Source: Diaphorobacter nitroreducens
Lineage (GTDB): Bacteria; Pseudomonadota; Gammaproteobacteria; Burkholderiales; Burkholderiaceae_C
Reading direction: 5' to 3'
Length of the DNA: 64,000 bases
Assembly (NCBI GenBank): GCA_003755025.1
Contig: RJVL01000002.1
Span: 372,001 to 436,000, forward strand
In this document: positions 1-8,041 of the stretch, piece by piece
Position numbering within the stretch: the first letter of the stretch is position 1
Layout of the letters: each line of letters opens with the position of its first letter
Program-made: the position numbers and the translations under genes
Notes under the pieces: model-generated
Seen by the model: the letters and a program-made list of their open reading frames with translations, nothing else
The model's database searches: none
Told to the model about the DNA's origin: nothing

Positions 1-1788
1 CAGCAGTACCGGCGCGCGGCCCGCGGGCAGCACGAAGCCCGGGTTGGAGCGGATGAACGCCTGCACACTGTCGCCCGCTTGCAGTGCATGCAGGTGGCTG
101 GAACACACGCCGCCGGGCATGCGGCGCACGCAGATTTCCACGAAGCCGTCGCGCGTGCCGCTGGCCAGCGAGTAGTAGCGCGGCACGGCCTGGCCGGGCG
201 CGACGATGCCGATCAGGTCGCCCGCGGCGAAGCGGGGCAGGCCGCGGGCGGGCAGGGCAAAGCGCAGGATGGCCGCGGGTTCGCCCGCGCCGCCCGGAAA
301 GTCCTGTCGCGCGGCGAGCGTCAGTGCCACCGTGCGCGGCAGGCGTGGCTGGTAGTCGATCTGCAGGGGCAGACCCAGTGCTTGCGACAAGGTCCGTCCC
401 CAGCGGGCGAACTCCTGCGCGGACTGTTGGTGGATGCGCTCCAGCGGCAGCAGCGAGGGCCAGCCCTGCGCGCGCAGCGCCTGCTCCAGCGCCTCGGCAT
501 ACGCGCAGAAGGCGGGGAACTGCCGGTCGCCAAAGCCCAGTACCGTGACTTGCGCTCCCGTGACAGGCTGGCGCGTGATGGCGTCCAGCGCGCGCGCCGC
601 ATGGGCCGGCGGCTGGCCGTCGCCATAGGTGGCCGCCAGCACATAGACCTGGCGTGCGGTCGGTGGCACGCGCCAGTGCTCCAGGGCCGTGGTGTGCACG
701 CGCTGGCCTGTGGCGACCAGTGCGGCATGCAGGGCCTGGGCAAAGCCCCAGGTGGTGCCGCCTTCGCTGGCCACGAAGACCAGGCTGTCGGCTTGCGCGA
801 GCGGGCTGTTGTTGGCCATGCGGGGGCGGCTGCGACGGGCCTGCCACCACAACACCACGCCCGTGATCCAGAACAGCGGGATGCTGGCTCCCATGACGCC
901 CAGCACCAGCGCCCAGACCCACGCGCCTTCGCCGGTGTGCAGCAGCAACGCCCAGTCGTGTACGCGCTGCGCCGCCGTGGCGTCCTGCCAGGCCAGGGTC
1001 TGGCCACTGTAGCGGTCTACCCAGCCCTGGCCCTGCGCGGTGGTCACGCGCCAGGTGTCTTGCGGATCGTCGGCCGCCGGCAGATTCAGCTTGCGCAGGT
1101 CCTGAACGCGCAGCTCCTGCAGCAGGGGCAATTGGTCGGCGCGCAGGGCGACCTGGCTGCCCTGTATGGAGGCCACGTCGGGCTCTGCCACGGCATCCAG
1201 CGGCAGCAGGCCGAAGGTGGCGGCGCTCATGACCAGGGCGGCAGCGGCGGACACCGCCAGCACCAACAGGATGACCCGCCCCGCCAGCACGTGCAGGCGC
1301 TGCGCCAGCGTGCCGCGCACCGGGCCGGCCAGTTGCCGCCATCCGCCCATGCGGCGCAGCAGCAGCACCAGCCCCGAGACCGAGAGCACCAGCATGGCGA
1401 GCGCCACTACGGCCGCGGTCATGCGCCCGGCGTCGCCCAGCAGCAGGGATCGGTGCAGGTTCTTCACCCAGCGTGGCAGCAGCGAGGGCTCGTAGTCCCC
1501 CAGCACGCGGCCGTCCGCGGGGTCCACGCGCAGGGCCTGGGCCTGGCCGTTGTCGAAGGCGTGTACCACGATGCCACCCGAGGGCAGGTGGCGGATTTCC
1601 TCCGCGCCGGGCACGCTGGCCTGTACGCGCTGCACGAGGGTGGCCACGGGCAGGTCCTGCGCCGGGGAAGCCGCCTGCCAGGCGTTGCGCAGCGGGTCGA
1701 GGGCCAACAGCGTGCCCGTAATGCCCAGCACCAACGCGAGCGCGCCGGCCATCAGGCCCAACCAGCGGTGGATCTGCCGCCAAACCAT
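1..1788 (-). CDS. PepSY/flavodoxin/FNR membrane reductase (3' end outside window)
   Basis: The visible 596 residues begin with an N-terminal membrane helix (about residues 8-30), then a PepSY-type periplasmic part, two more helices around residues 120-190 and another near 300. A flavodoxin-like domain follows (SLVFVASEGGTTWGFAQ, then VLAATYGDGQPPAHA and VLGFGDRQFPAFC). After it comes the start of a sulfite-reductase-type FAD domain with the FAD motif PRYYSLASG. The architecture matches PepSY-TM sulfite-reductase flavoproteins, which move electrons from NAD(P)H through FAD and FMN to a membrane or periplasmic acceptor. The ATG at 1788 has GAGGGGG just upstream. The NAD(P)H-binding C-terminus lies beyond base 1. 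It is the last visible gene of a minus-strand run with a DUF2271 protein 14 bases upstream, so co-transcription is likely. The physiological acceptor cannot be read from sequence. Confidence 0.9.
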   Translation of the reverse strand, partial: MVWRQIHRWLGLMAGALALVLGITGTLLALDPLRNAWQAASPAQDLPVATLVQRVQASVPGAEEIRHLPSGGIVVHAFDNGQAQALRVDPADGRVLGDYEPSLLPRWVKNLHRSLLLGDAGRMTAAVVALAMLVLSVSGLVLLLRRMGGWRQLAGPVRGTLAQRLHVLAGRVILLVLAVSAAAALVMSAATFGLLPLDAVAEPDVASIQGSQVALRADQLPLLQELRVQDLRKLNLPAADDPQDTWRVTTAQGQGWVDRYSGQTLAWQDATAAQRVHDWALLLHTGEGAWVWALVLGVMGASIPLFWITGVVLWWQARRSRPRMANNSPLAQADSLVFVASEGGTTWGFAQALHAALVATGQRVHTTALEHWRVPPTARQVYVLAATYGDGQPPAHAARALDAITRQPVTGAQVTVLGFGDRQFPAFCAYAEALEQALRAQGWPSLLPLERIHQQSAQEFARWGRTLSQALGLPLQIDYQPRLPRTVALTLAARQDFPGGAGEPAAILRFALPARGLPRFAAGDLIGIVAPGQAVPRYYSLASGTRDGFVEICVRRMPGGVCSSHLHALQAGDSVQAFIRSNPGFVLPAGRAPVLL

Positions 1789-1802
1789 GGATGCCCCCTC
1801 GC

Positions 1803-2285
1803 TTATTTCAGTTGGTAGGTGAATGACTGGATGTACTGCTTGCCCGCCTGCGGCTTGCCGGCCTGGGCGGTAGACAGGGGCACCCGGATTTCCGACGGGC
1901 TGTCGCGCATGTCCTCGGCGGCAGCGTCGATGCGGATCTCGTAGCCCGCGTCGAGCAGCGCGTCGGCCAGGTCGGCCGTCACCTTGAGCGTGCGGCCCGC
2001 GCCCACGCTGGCGCCGGTCACGCCTTGCAGGCGCTTGCCGTCCTTGGCGGACAGGCGGTTCCAGTCGGCCAAGTGCTTGTAGTACTTGGCCTTGCCGCCG
2101 GCCACCCACAGCGTGCCCGCGTAGGCGCCCTTGGCGTCGGTGAGGTAGACGGCGAGGTAGGCGCCGTCGCCTCCGTAGTTCTTGAGGGTGGTCGAGAGCG
2201 TGACCTCGCGGCTGTGTGCCAAGGCGGGCAGGGTCAGCGCGCAGGCGGCGGCCACGGTGGTCAGCAGGGGTTTGGTGCTGGACAT
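1803..2285 (-). CDS. DUF2271 periplasmic protein
   Basis: This 160-residue protein has a Sec signal peptide (cleavage probably after PALAHS) and a single DUF2271 domain. Visible hallmarks are a short GAYLAVYLTDAKGAYAGTLW strand pair, a tryptophan-containing ADWNRLSAKDG segment and a C-terminal Ig-like strand pattern. DUF2271 proteins usually sit beside PepSY membrane proteins and flavin transferases. They are thought to be periplasmic parts of flavin- or haem-linked redox modules, but no biochemical function is settled. The gene lies between a PepSY protein and the PepSY/FNR reductase in the same direction with short gaps, which supports one operon. Confidence 0.88.
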   Translation of the reverse strand: MSSTKPLLTTVAAACALTLPALAHSREVTLSTTLKNYGGDGAYLAVYLTDAKGAYAGTLWVAGGKAKYYKHLADWNRLSAKDGKRLQGVTGASVGAGRTLKVTADLADALLDAGYEIRIDAAAEDMRDSPSEIRVPLSTAQAGKPQAGKQYIQSFTYQLK

Positions 2286-2324
2286 GGAGGTTCTCCGGTA
2301 AGAGCGTGTGGACGATTCAAAGGG

Positions 2325-2744
2325 TCATTCGATCTGGCCGCGTGGCGTGGTGCCGGGCGTCAGTACGGGGCTTTTGGGGGCCGCGACGGGTGCCGCGACG
2401 TCCTGGGCGGGAGCCGCATCGGGGGCCGGGGTGCGATCGCGCTCGCGCCGGCGTTCGCGCTCAGGTTCATGGCTGTCATCGCGCAGTTTCATCTTCACCA
2501 CGCGCAGCGTCTGGGGGTCCAGCTTGGCCTTGAAGGCGCGGCCCTGGGCGTCGCGGCCGCGCACTTCGTAGCAGCCGTCATCGATCTTGAGGCGCTGCAC
2601 CTGCCAGCCCTGAGCGGCCGCGTGCCGCATCACGGCGTCGCGTGACTGCCAGTGCTGCACGGGGGCCTCACAGTCATCGTCCGCCAGCGCAGGGGCTGCT
2701 GCCAGGGCCAGGCACAGGGCCAGCAACGGGGTCGGGTATTTCAT
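2325..2744 (-). CDS. small secreted PepSY-domain protein
   Basis: The predicted product has 139 residues: a clear signal peptide (MKYPTPLLALCLALAAAPALA), a compact PepSY domain (residues about 30-90, with DAVMRHAAAQGWQVQRLKID and CYEVRGRDAQGRAFKAKLDP), then a low-complexity Arg/Glu- and Pro/Ala-rich tail. Two cysteines near the mature N-terminus and at CYEV could form a disulfide. I chose the ATG at 2744 because it starts the signal peptide and is preceded by AAAGGAG. A much longer reading frame runs upstream but overlaps the reductase gene and is not used. PepSY domains often bind or regulate redox or protease partners; here the partner is probably the adjacent membrane reductase. Confidence 0.85.
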   Translation of the reverse strand: MKYPTPLLALCLALAAAPALADDDCEAPVQHWQSRDAVMRHAAAQGWQVQRLKIDDGCYEVRGRDAQGRAFKAKLDPQTLRVVKMKLRDDSHEPERERRRERDRTPAPDAAPAQDVAAPVAAPKSPVLTPGTTPRGQIE

Positions 2745-2764
2745 GGAAAGCTCCTTTCGGTGGA

Positions 2765-4147
2765 TCAACGCATGGCAAAGGACTCGCGGTGCACGCGCCA
2801 CGGGCGGGGGCCACTGGCGTGCGCGTGCAGCGCATCGCCCAGACCCTGGGGGCCGCAGAACCAGATGTCCAGCGGGCCGGGGGTGGCTTCCAGGTCCTGG
2901 GGCCTGAGGCGCTGGCCCTGGGCGTCGCCGTGCACCGTGAGCGTGACCGGTGGTTGGGCCTGCGCGCACAGCGTGCGCAGGCGCGGCAGCAGCGGATCGG
3001 TGGCGGCGTCGCGGGTGCAGTAATGCATCTGCACGGGCTGCAGTTTGGAGGGCCCCGGCGTGGCGCCCGGCTGCCGGGCTTCCAGCAGTGCCAGGAAAGG
3101 CGTGATGCCCACGCCACCCGCCACCCACACCTGTTGGCGGCGGTGGCGGCCCCGGCCGTCGAAGCGGCCGTAGGGGCCTTCGATGTCCACGCGCTGCCCG
3201 GCCTGCAGGCGTTGGCCCAGGGTGCGGGTGTAGTCGCCCAGTGGCTTGATGACCAGACGCAGCAATGGCTCGCCTTGCGCACTGGTGCCCAGGCTGCCCG
3301 GTGCGCTGGCGATGGTGAAGGGGTGGGCGCCTTCCGACGCATCAAAGCGCACGAAGGCGAACTGCCCCGCGCGGTGGCCCGGCCAGCTTGCCGGCAGGGC
3401 GCAGATCACCTCAATGGGCGCCGCCGCGCTGCCATCGCCCAGCGTGCGCACCGCATGGATGTGGCCGGCGTGGCTGCGTGCGCGGCCGATCCAGCCGGCC
3501 AGCGACCACACGGCGGCCAGGCTGCCCAGCGCCAGCAACGTGCCCATCAGCAGGCCCAGCGGGAGCGTCCAGAAGGTCAGCGGCATCAGCGCCACGGTAT
3601 GCAGCGTGAGCGCCAGAAACACCAGCGGCATGGCGCGGTGCAGGAAGCGCCACGGCTTGTAGGCCAGCAGCCGGGTCAGCAGCGTGATGGCTACCATGAC
3701 CAGCAGCAGGTAAAAAGCCATCTCGCCCAGGTCCTTGGCAAAGCCCCGGGCGTCGGTGAGCCAGGGCAGAACGGCGTCGCGCGCCGGCCGGCCGGCGCGG
3801 CCCCACAGGCCCTTGATCCAGTCGCTGGATTCATCGGCGCCCCAGTGCAGGACGGCCGTCAGCGCCGCACTGATGCCGGCCCACTTGTGCAGGCGGTAGA
3901 CCTGGTCCATGCCGCCCAGCGGGCGCTCCAGCCAGGGCAGGCGCAGCGCCAGCACCATGGCCAGTGCCATCAGGCCGATGCTCCACAGGCCCGAGAGATA
4001 CAGCGCCTGTTGGCGCAGCTGCCACCAGCCAGTGCCTGCCCCCTGTGCATCCACAAGGGGAGAGACGCCCAGCTCGGGCGGCAGTACCGCGAGCCAGGCC
4101 AGGGTGATGGCCAGCAGCCAGCCTCCCAGGACGATCTTGATGCGCAT
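2765..4147 (-). CDS. ferric-reductase-like transmembrane flavocytochrome
   Basis: The 460-residue protein has about six N-terminal membrane helices followed by a ferredoxin-NADP-reductase-type module. Four histidines (residues 87, 101, 170 and 183) occur in two pairs spaced 14 and 13 apart, the pattern expected of bis-haem ferric reductase domains. The cytosolic half shows the FAD motif HPFTIAS (275-281), GPYGRF (324-329) and the nucleotide-binding glycine motif VAGGVGITPF (342-351). The likely role is transmembrane electron transfer from NAD(P)H through FAD and haem to a periplasmic acceptor. ATG 4147 is preceded by AGAAGGA. It is the first gene of the minus-strand redox operon and diverges from the PepSY/two-component operon, whose regulator probably controls it. 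Confidence 0.9.
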   Translation of the reverse strand: MRIKIVLGGWLLAITLAWLAVLPPELGVSPLVDAQGAGTGWWQLRQQALYLSGLWSIGLMALAMVLALRLPWLERPLGGMDQVYRLHKWAGISAALTAVLHWGADESSDWIKGLWGRAGRPARDAVLPWLTDARGFAKDLGEMAFYLLLVMVAITLLTRLLAYKPWRFLHRAMPLVFLALTLHTVALMPLTFWTLPLGLLMGTLLALGSLAAVWSLAGWIGRARSHAGHIHAVRTLGDGSAAAPIEVICALPASWPGHRAGQFAFVRFDASEGAHPFTIASAPGSLGTSAQGEPLLRLVIKPLGDYTRTLGQRLQAGQRVDIEGPYGRFDGRGRHRRQQVWVAGGVGITPFLALLEARQPGATPGPSKLQPVQMHYCTRDAATDPLLPRLRTLCAQAQPPVTLTVHGDAQGQRLRPQDLEATPGPLDIWFCGPQGLGDALHAHASGPRPWRVHRESFAMR

Positions 4148-4253
4148 GGCGTTTCCTTCTTGTACGTTGAGCAAGTGGCCCGCCACGGGTGTGTGGCGAG
4201 CGGCTTGGCAACGATTCTGGAAAAGCCACGATGAACTCGTGCTGAAGGCCGCG

Positions 4254-4286
4254 TTCATGCGACATTCATCGCCGTGCACGTATAAA
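4254..4286 (+). promoter_or_regulatory. TTCAT-N6-TTCAT direct repeat and -10-like box before PepSY-RR-HK operon
   Basis: Two TTCAT half-sites (4254-4258 and 4265-4269) are 11 bp apart start to start, one helical turn, as for tandem OmpR/PhoB-family operators. TATAAA lies at 4281-4286, about 11 bp after the second half-site, so the repeat would cover the -35 region. The position suits autoregulation by the response regulator encoded two genes downstream. The function is inferred from arrangement only. Confidence 0.45.
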
Positions 4287-4294
4287 AAACGCCC

Positions 4295-4624
4295 ATGAAC
4301 GCATTGCGCCGCCCCTTCGTCCTGATGGCCCTTGCGGTGGCCGCCGCCACCGCGGGCCCTGCCGCGCAGGCCGCCGAGCGCGGCCATGGCGACCATGACC
4401 TGGCGCGCCAGGCCCTGGAGCGCGGCCAGGTGCTGCCGCTGCGTACCGTGCTCGAGAAGGTCGAGCGCGAGTACCAGGGCCAGGTGCTCAAGGTGGAGTT
4501 CGAGCATGATGACGGTCGCTTCATCTACGAGATCCGCCTGCTGCAGCAGGACGGCCGCATGGCCAAGCTTAAGATCGACGCGGTCGATGGACGTGTGCTG
4601 CAGATCAAACGCAAGGAACATTGA
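4295..4624 (+). CDS. PepSY-domain periplasmic protein upstream of two-component genes
   Basis: This 109-residue protein has a signal peptide ending near QAAERG and one PepSY domain (LPLRTVLEKVEREYQGQVLK, then FIYEIRLLQQDGRMAKLKID and DGRVLQIKRKE). It is the first gene of a tight operon: its TGA overlaps the next ATG in an ATGA, and the regulator and kinase genes overlap the same way. Small PepSY proteins beside sensor kinases are common in proteobacteria and may act as periplasmic modulators of the kinase, which is inference here. The only -10-like box (TATAAA) lies just 9 bases before the ATG and no Shine-Dalgarno is visible, so the transcript may be almost leaderless. Confidence 0.85.
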   Translation: MNALRRPFVLMALAVAAATAGPAAQAAERGHGDHDLARQALERGQVLPLRTVLEKVEREYQGQVLKVEFEHDDGRFIYEIRLLQQDGRMAKLKIDAVDGRVLQIKRKEH

Positions 4625-5295
4625 TGCGCATCCTCGTCGTGGAAGATGAACCTACGCTGCGGGACCAACTGGTGCAGGCGATCGCCGCGGCGGGCCACAC
4701 GGTGGAAGCCGCCAGCGACGGCGCGCAGGCCCACTACCTGGGCGAGGTGGAGGACTTTGACGCCGTGGTGCTGGACCTGGGCCTGCCCGTGCTGGACGGC
4801 CTGTCGGTGCTGCGCCGCTGGCGCGCCGCGGGGCGCAACATGCCGGTGCTGATCCTTACCGCGCGCGCCGCCTGGCATGAGAAGGTGGCGGGCATGGACG
4901 CGGGCGCGGACGATTACCTCGCCAAGCCCTTTCACATGGAGGAGCTGCTCGCGCGCCTGCGTGCGCTGCTGCGCCGTCTGGGGGAGCACGCCAGCGCGCA
5001 GTGGCAGTGCGGCCCGATCTGGCTGGACACGCGCCAGGCGCGCGTGCTGGTGGACGGCCAGCCGCTCACGCTCACCAGCCACGAGTTCAAACTGCTCTCG
5101 CTCCTGATGCAGCGCAAGGGGCAGGTGCTGTCGCGCACCGAGCTGTCCGAGCACATCTACCCGCACGACAGTGATCGTGACTCCAACACCATCGAGGTCT
5201 TCGTGGGCCGCCTGCGCAAGAAGCTGCCGCCGGGCAGCATCGAAACCGTGCGCGGCCTGGGCTACCGCCTGGCCGAGGCCGGCGCCACGGCATGA
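4624..5295 (+). CDS. OmpR/PhoB-family response regulator
   Basis: The 223-residue protein has an N-terminal receiver domain with acidic residues in VVEDEP, the phospho-acceptor Asp51 in VVLDLGLPVLDG, the conserved threonine in LILTAR and lysine in YLAKPF. A winged-helix DNA-binding domain follows (about 125-220; HEFKLLSLLMQ, NTIEVFVGRLRKKL, ETVRGLGYRL). I use the ATG at 4624, which overlaps the upstream stop, rather than the in-frame TTG at 4621. It forms a pair with the kinase downstream (ATGA overlap). Likely targets are its own operon and the divergent redox genes. The nearest well-known relatives in style are QseB/PmrA-type regulators, but the stimulus is unknown. Confidence 0.93.
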   Translation: MRILVVEDEPTLRDQLVQAIAAAGHTVEAASDGAQAHYLGEVEDFDAVVLDLGLPVLDGLSVLRRWRAAGRNMPVLILTARAAWHEKVAGMDAGADDYLAKPFHMEELLARLRALLRRLGEHASAQWQCGPIWLDTRQARVLVDGQPLTLTSHEFKLLSLLMQRKGQVLSRTELSEHIYPHDSDRDSNTIEVFVGRLRKKLPPGSIETVRGLGYRLAEAGATA

Positions 5296-6674
5296 GGGTG
5301 GGCGGCTCTCTGCGCCTGCGCCTGCTGGCGGGCACGCTGGCGTGGATGCTGATCAGCGTCGCGCTCGCGGGCTGGGCGCTGCGCACCTTGTTCCAAGACC
5401 ACATCACCCAGCAGCTACAGGCGCAACTGGTGGTGCAGCTCGACCAGCTCAGCGCCTCGGTGGAATGGACCCCGCAGGGCGGCACGGCCGTGGCGCCGCT
5501 GGCCGGTGATGCGCGGCTGGCGCAGCCGCTGTCGGGCCTGTATTGGCAGGTGGACCAGGTGGGCGCGGCGCCGCAGGCCGCCGTGGCGCGCTCGCGCTCG
5601 CTGTGGGACCAGGTGCTGGCGCTGCCGCCCGTGCCGGGCGACTACCCCGCGCGCGGCTACCGCGTGCTGCAGCTGCACGATGCGCAGGGCCATGCGCTGC
5701 TGTCCGTGGCGCGCACTCTGCAACTGCCCGAGGACGACGCCCCGCCGCTGCGCCTGGTCGTGGCGGGCGACACCGCCCTGCTGGCCGAGCCGCTGCAGCG
5801 TTTCACCCACCTGCTGTTGATCGCGCTGGGCCTGCTGGCGCTGGGCCTGGCCGTCGCCGTGGCGGTGCAGTTGCAGCTGGCACTGCGCCCGCTGCAACTG
5901 CTGCGCGAACAGCTGGCCACCGTGCGCGGCGGGCGCGCCACGCGGCTGGAGGGGTGCTTCCCGCAGGAGCTGCAGCCGCTGGTCAATGAGTTCAACCATG
6001 TGCTGGCCGAGAACGCCGACATGGTGCAGCGCGCGCGCACCCAGGCGGGCAACCTGGCGCACGCCGTGCACACGCCGCTGTCCATCCTGGCGAACGCCGC
6101 GGCACAAGAGAGCACGCCGCTGGCGCAGCTGGTGACCGAGCAGGTGGCCAGCGCGCGCCGCCAGGTGGACTACCACCTCGCCCGCGCCCGTGCCGCCGCG
6201 GCCGTACGCGCCACCGGGCTGCGCACGCCGGTGCTGGCGCCGCTGCAGGCCCTGCTGCGCACCATGCAGCGCCTGCATGCCGACCGGCAGCTCGCCTTCG
6301 AGCTGGCGCCGCAGGCGCAGGACGGCGCCTTTCGCGGCGAGGAGCAGGATCTGTACGAACTGCTGGGCAACCTGATCGACAACGCCGGCAAGTGGGCGCG
6401 CACGCGCGTGGTGGTGGATGTGCGGCGCGAGGGCGATCTGCTGTGCTTCACCGTGGACGACGACGGCCCCGGCATTCCGGAGGCGCTGCGCGACCGCATG
6501 TTCGAGCGCGGCGTGCAGTTGGACGAGCAGCGCCCCGGCTCGGGCCTGGGGCTGGACATCGTGCGCGCGCTGGCGCAGACCTATGGCGGCAGCGTGCAGG
6601 CGCAGGCCTCGCCGCTGGGCGGGGCGCGGCTGCGCCTGTGCCTGCCGGCGGCGGAGGGCGGCGGCGCTGCGTGA
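5292..6674 (+). CDS. sensor histidine kinase
   Basis: The 460-residue inner-membrane kinase has helices at about residues 10-33 and 170-195 flanking a roughly 135-residue periplasmic sensor, then a HAMP-like linker. The dimerisation/phosphoacceptor helix has His257 in NLAHAVHTPLSIL. The ATPase domain carries the N box NLIDNAGKWA, G1 box DDDGPGIPE and G2 box GSGLGLDIV. The His box resembles the PhoQ/QseC style (HxxxTPL). It overlaps the regulator gene by four bases, so the two are co-translated. The periplasmic sensor probably works together with the PepSY protein at the head of the operon. The signal is not evident. Confidence 0.93.
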   Translation: MRVGGSLRLRLLAGTLAWMLISVALAGWALRTLFQDHITQQLQAQLVVQLDQLSASVEWTPQGGTAVAPLAGDARLAQPLSGLYWQVDQVGAAPQAAVARSRSLWDQVLALPPVPGDYPARGYRVLQLHDAQGHALLSVARTLQLPEDDAPPLRLVVAGDTALLAEPLQRFTHLLLIALGLLALGLAVAVAVQLQLALRPLQLLREQLATVRGGRATRLEGCFPQELQPLVNEFNHVLAENADMVQRARTQAGNLAHAVHTPLSILANAAAQESTPLAQLVTEQVASARRQVDYHLARARAAAAVRATGLRTPVLAPLQALLRTMQRLHADRQLAFELAPQAQDGAFRGEEQDLYELLGNLIDNAGKWARTRVVVDVRREGDLLCFTVDDDGPGIPEALRDRMFERGVQLDEQRPGSGLGLDIVRALAQTYGGSVQAQASPLGGARLRLCLPAAEGGGAA

Positions 6675-6721
6675 GTGCGGCTGGCACAATCCCGGAGTCT
6701 TCCGCTATCTGAATCCGCGCC

Positions 6722-7438
6722 ATGTTCACAGGCATCGTCCAGGCCACCGCGCGCATCGCCGCCATCGACGACCGCGCCGGCCTGCGTACCTTCACCCTCG
6801 AATTCCCCGCTGGCTTCTGCCAGGACCTCGCCATCGGCGCCAGCGTGGCGACGGACGGCGTGTGCCTCACGGTGACCGAGATCCTCTCGCCCACGCGCGC
6901 CACGTTCGACGTGATGCTGCAAAGCCTGAACATCACCACGCTGGGCAGCTACGCCGTGGGCGACCGCGTGAACGTGGAGCGTGCCGCCAAGGAGGGCGCC
7001 GAGATCGGCGGCCACCCCCTGTCGGGCCACATCGACTTCACCGGGCAACTGGTGCAGCGGCGCGAACTGGACAACAACCTGGTGTGGCGCGTGGCTGTGC
7101 CCGAGGCGTTTCGGCGCTACGTGTTCGCCAAGGGCTACATCGCCCTCCACGGCGCCAGCCTCACCGTGGCCGAGGTGGACCGCGCCGAGGGCTGGTTCGA
7201 GGTCTGGCTGATCCCCGAGACGCGCCGCGCCACCGTGTTCGAGGACGTGCAGGTGGGCGATCGTCTGAACATCGAGATCGAGCGCAGCACCCAGGTGGTG
7301 GTGGATACCGTGCGCGAGGCCGTGCAGGAAAGCCTGGGCCGCCTGGCGCCGGTGCTGGAGGGGCTGCTGAAAGAGAAGGGCCTGTCGCTGGACGACTACC
7401 TTCCGCACCCGTCCAGGGCCCTGCCGCCGCAGCGATGA
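6722..7438 (+). CDS. ribE: riboflavin synthase
   Basis: The enzyme dismutates two 6,7-dimethyl-8-ribityllumazine molecules to riboflavin and a pyrimidinedione. The 238-residue protein starts with the invariant MFTGIVQ and shows the twofold lumazine-binding repeat. The first half has DGVCLTV and GGHPLSGHI; the second has AKGYIALHGASLTVAEV and LIPETRRATVF. It resembles E. coli RibC more closely than the rib-operon type. The end EIE replaces the usual EID in the second barrel. No other rib gene is nearby, so this may be a stand-alone or second copy. Its TGA overlaps the ATG of the acetyltransferase gene. Confidence 0.9.
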   Translation: MFTGIVQATARIAAIDDRAGLRTFTLEFPAGFCQDLAIGASVATDGVCLTVTEILSPTRATFDVMLQSLNITTLGSYAVGDRVNVERAAKEGAEIGGHPLSGHIDFTGQLVQRRELDNNLVWRVAVPEAFRRYVFAKGYIALHGASLTVAEVDRAEGWFEVWLIPETRRATVFEDVQVGDRLNIEIERSTQVVVDTVREAVQESLGRLAPVLEGLLKEKGLSLDDYLPHPSRALPPQR

Positions 7439-7935
7439 CCGGCGCGCCGCGCGCCCTCACGCGCGCCGACCTGCCGGACCTGCTGGCCGTGCAGCGCGCC
7501 TGCTACGGCGACGCCTACGTCGAAAGCGCCGAGGTGTTTGCCCGCCGCCTGGCCAGCCCCGTGAACTGCTCGCTGGTGCTGGAGCATGAGGGGCGCGTGG
7601 CCGCCTACCTGGCGGCCTACCACTCGCTGCTGGGCAAGGTCACGCCGCTGCACGGTGACTTCGATGCCGTGCCGGCGCCCGACACGCTGTACCTGCACGA
7701 CATGGCGGTGCTGCCCGCCTGCGCCGGCCGGGGCCTGGCGCGTGCGTTGCTTGCGCGGCTGCTGCCGCGGGCCCGCGCGGCGGGGCTGCGCCACACGGCA
7801 CTGGTGTCGGTGCAGGGCTCGCAGGCCTACTGGGCGCGCCAGGGCTACGCCCTGCACCCGGTGCAGGACGCCGCGCAGCGGCGCCACCTGGACAGCTACG
7901 GCGCTGGCGCGGTGTACATGGCGCAGGCACTGTAA
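7435..7935 (+). CDS. GNAT-family N-acetyltransferase
   Basis: This 166-residue protein has a complete GNAT fold. It has the acetyl-CoA binding segment (LHDMAVLPACAGRGLARALL, corresponding to the R/Q-x-x-G-x-A loop) and the C-terminal FWxxxGF-type element written here as AYWARQGYALHPV. It starts within the stop of the riboflavin synthase gene (ATGA), so expression is probably translationally coupled. The substrate cannot be predicted; coupling to ribE does not by itself imply flavin acetylation. A copy of the dispersed palindrome follows directly. Confidence 0.85.
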   Translation: MTGAPRALTRADLPDLLAVQRACYGDAYVESAEVFARRLASPVNCSLVLEHEGRVAAYLAAYHSLLGKVTPLHGDFDAVPAPDTLYLHDMAVLPACAGRGLARALLARLLPRARAAGLRHTALVSVQGSQAYWARQGYALHPVQDAAQRRHLDSYGAGAVYMAQAL

Positions 7936-7939
7936 AAAT

Positions 7940-8022
7940 GATAGCTGTTAGCGCTTGCCATCAAAGGATTACAGCATGTTTTGTGCCTGAAACTCCCATG
8001 CAGCAAGCGCGACCAGCTATCT
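7940..8022. repeat. dispersed palindromic repeat, copy 1 (long-loop form)
   Basis: An 18-base left arm (7941-7958, ATAGCTGTTAGCGCTTGC) pairs with 8003-8020 (GCAAGCGCGACCAGCTAT) with three mismatched positions. The arms enclose a 44-base loop and are followed by CTTTTT. It lies between two convergent genes (GNAT and the TonB receptor), where it could terminate both. Confidence 0.8.
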
Positions 8023-8041
8023 TTTTAATTACCTCCGAAGC

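Noticed and set aside
79..1818. A 579-codon open frame on the plus strand opposite the PepSY/FNR reductase.
   Set aside because: The product is Gln/Arg/Gly/Ala-rich without domains. The minus strand encodes a coherent reductase with FMN and FAD motifs.
4621..4626. TTG at 4621 as start of the response regulator.
   Set aside because: The ATG at 4624 gives the standard receiver start MRILVVEDE and forms the ATGA overlap seen between the other genes of the operon.
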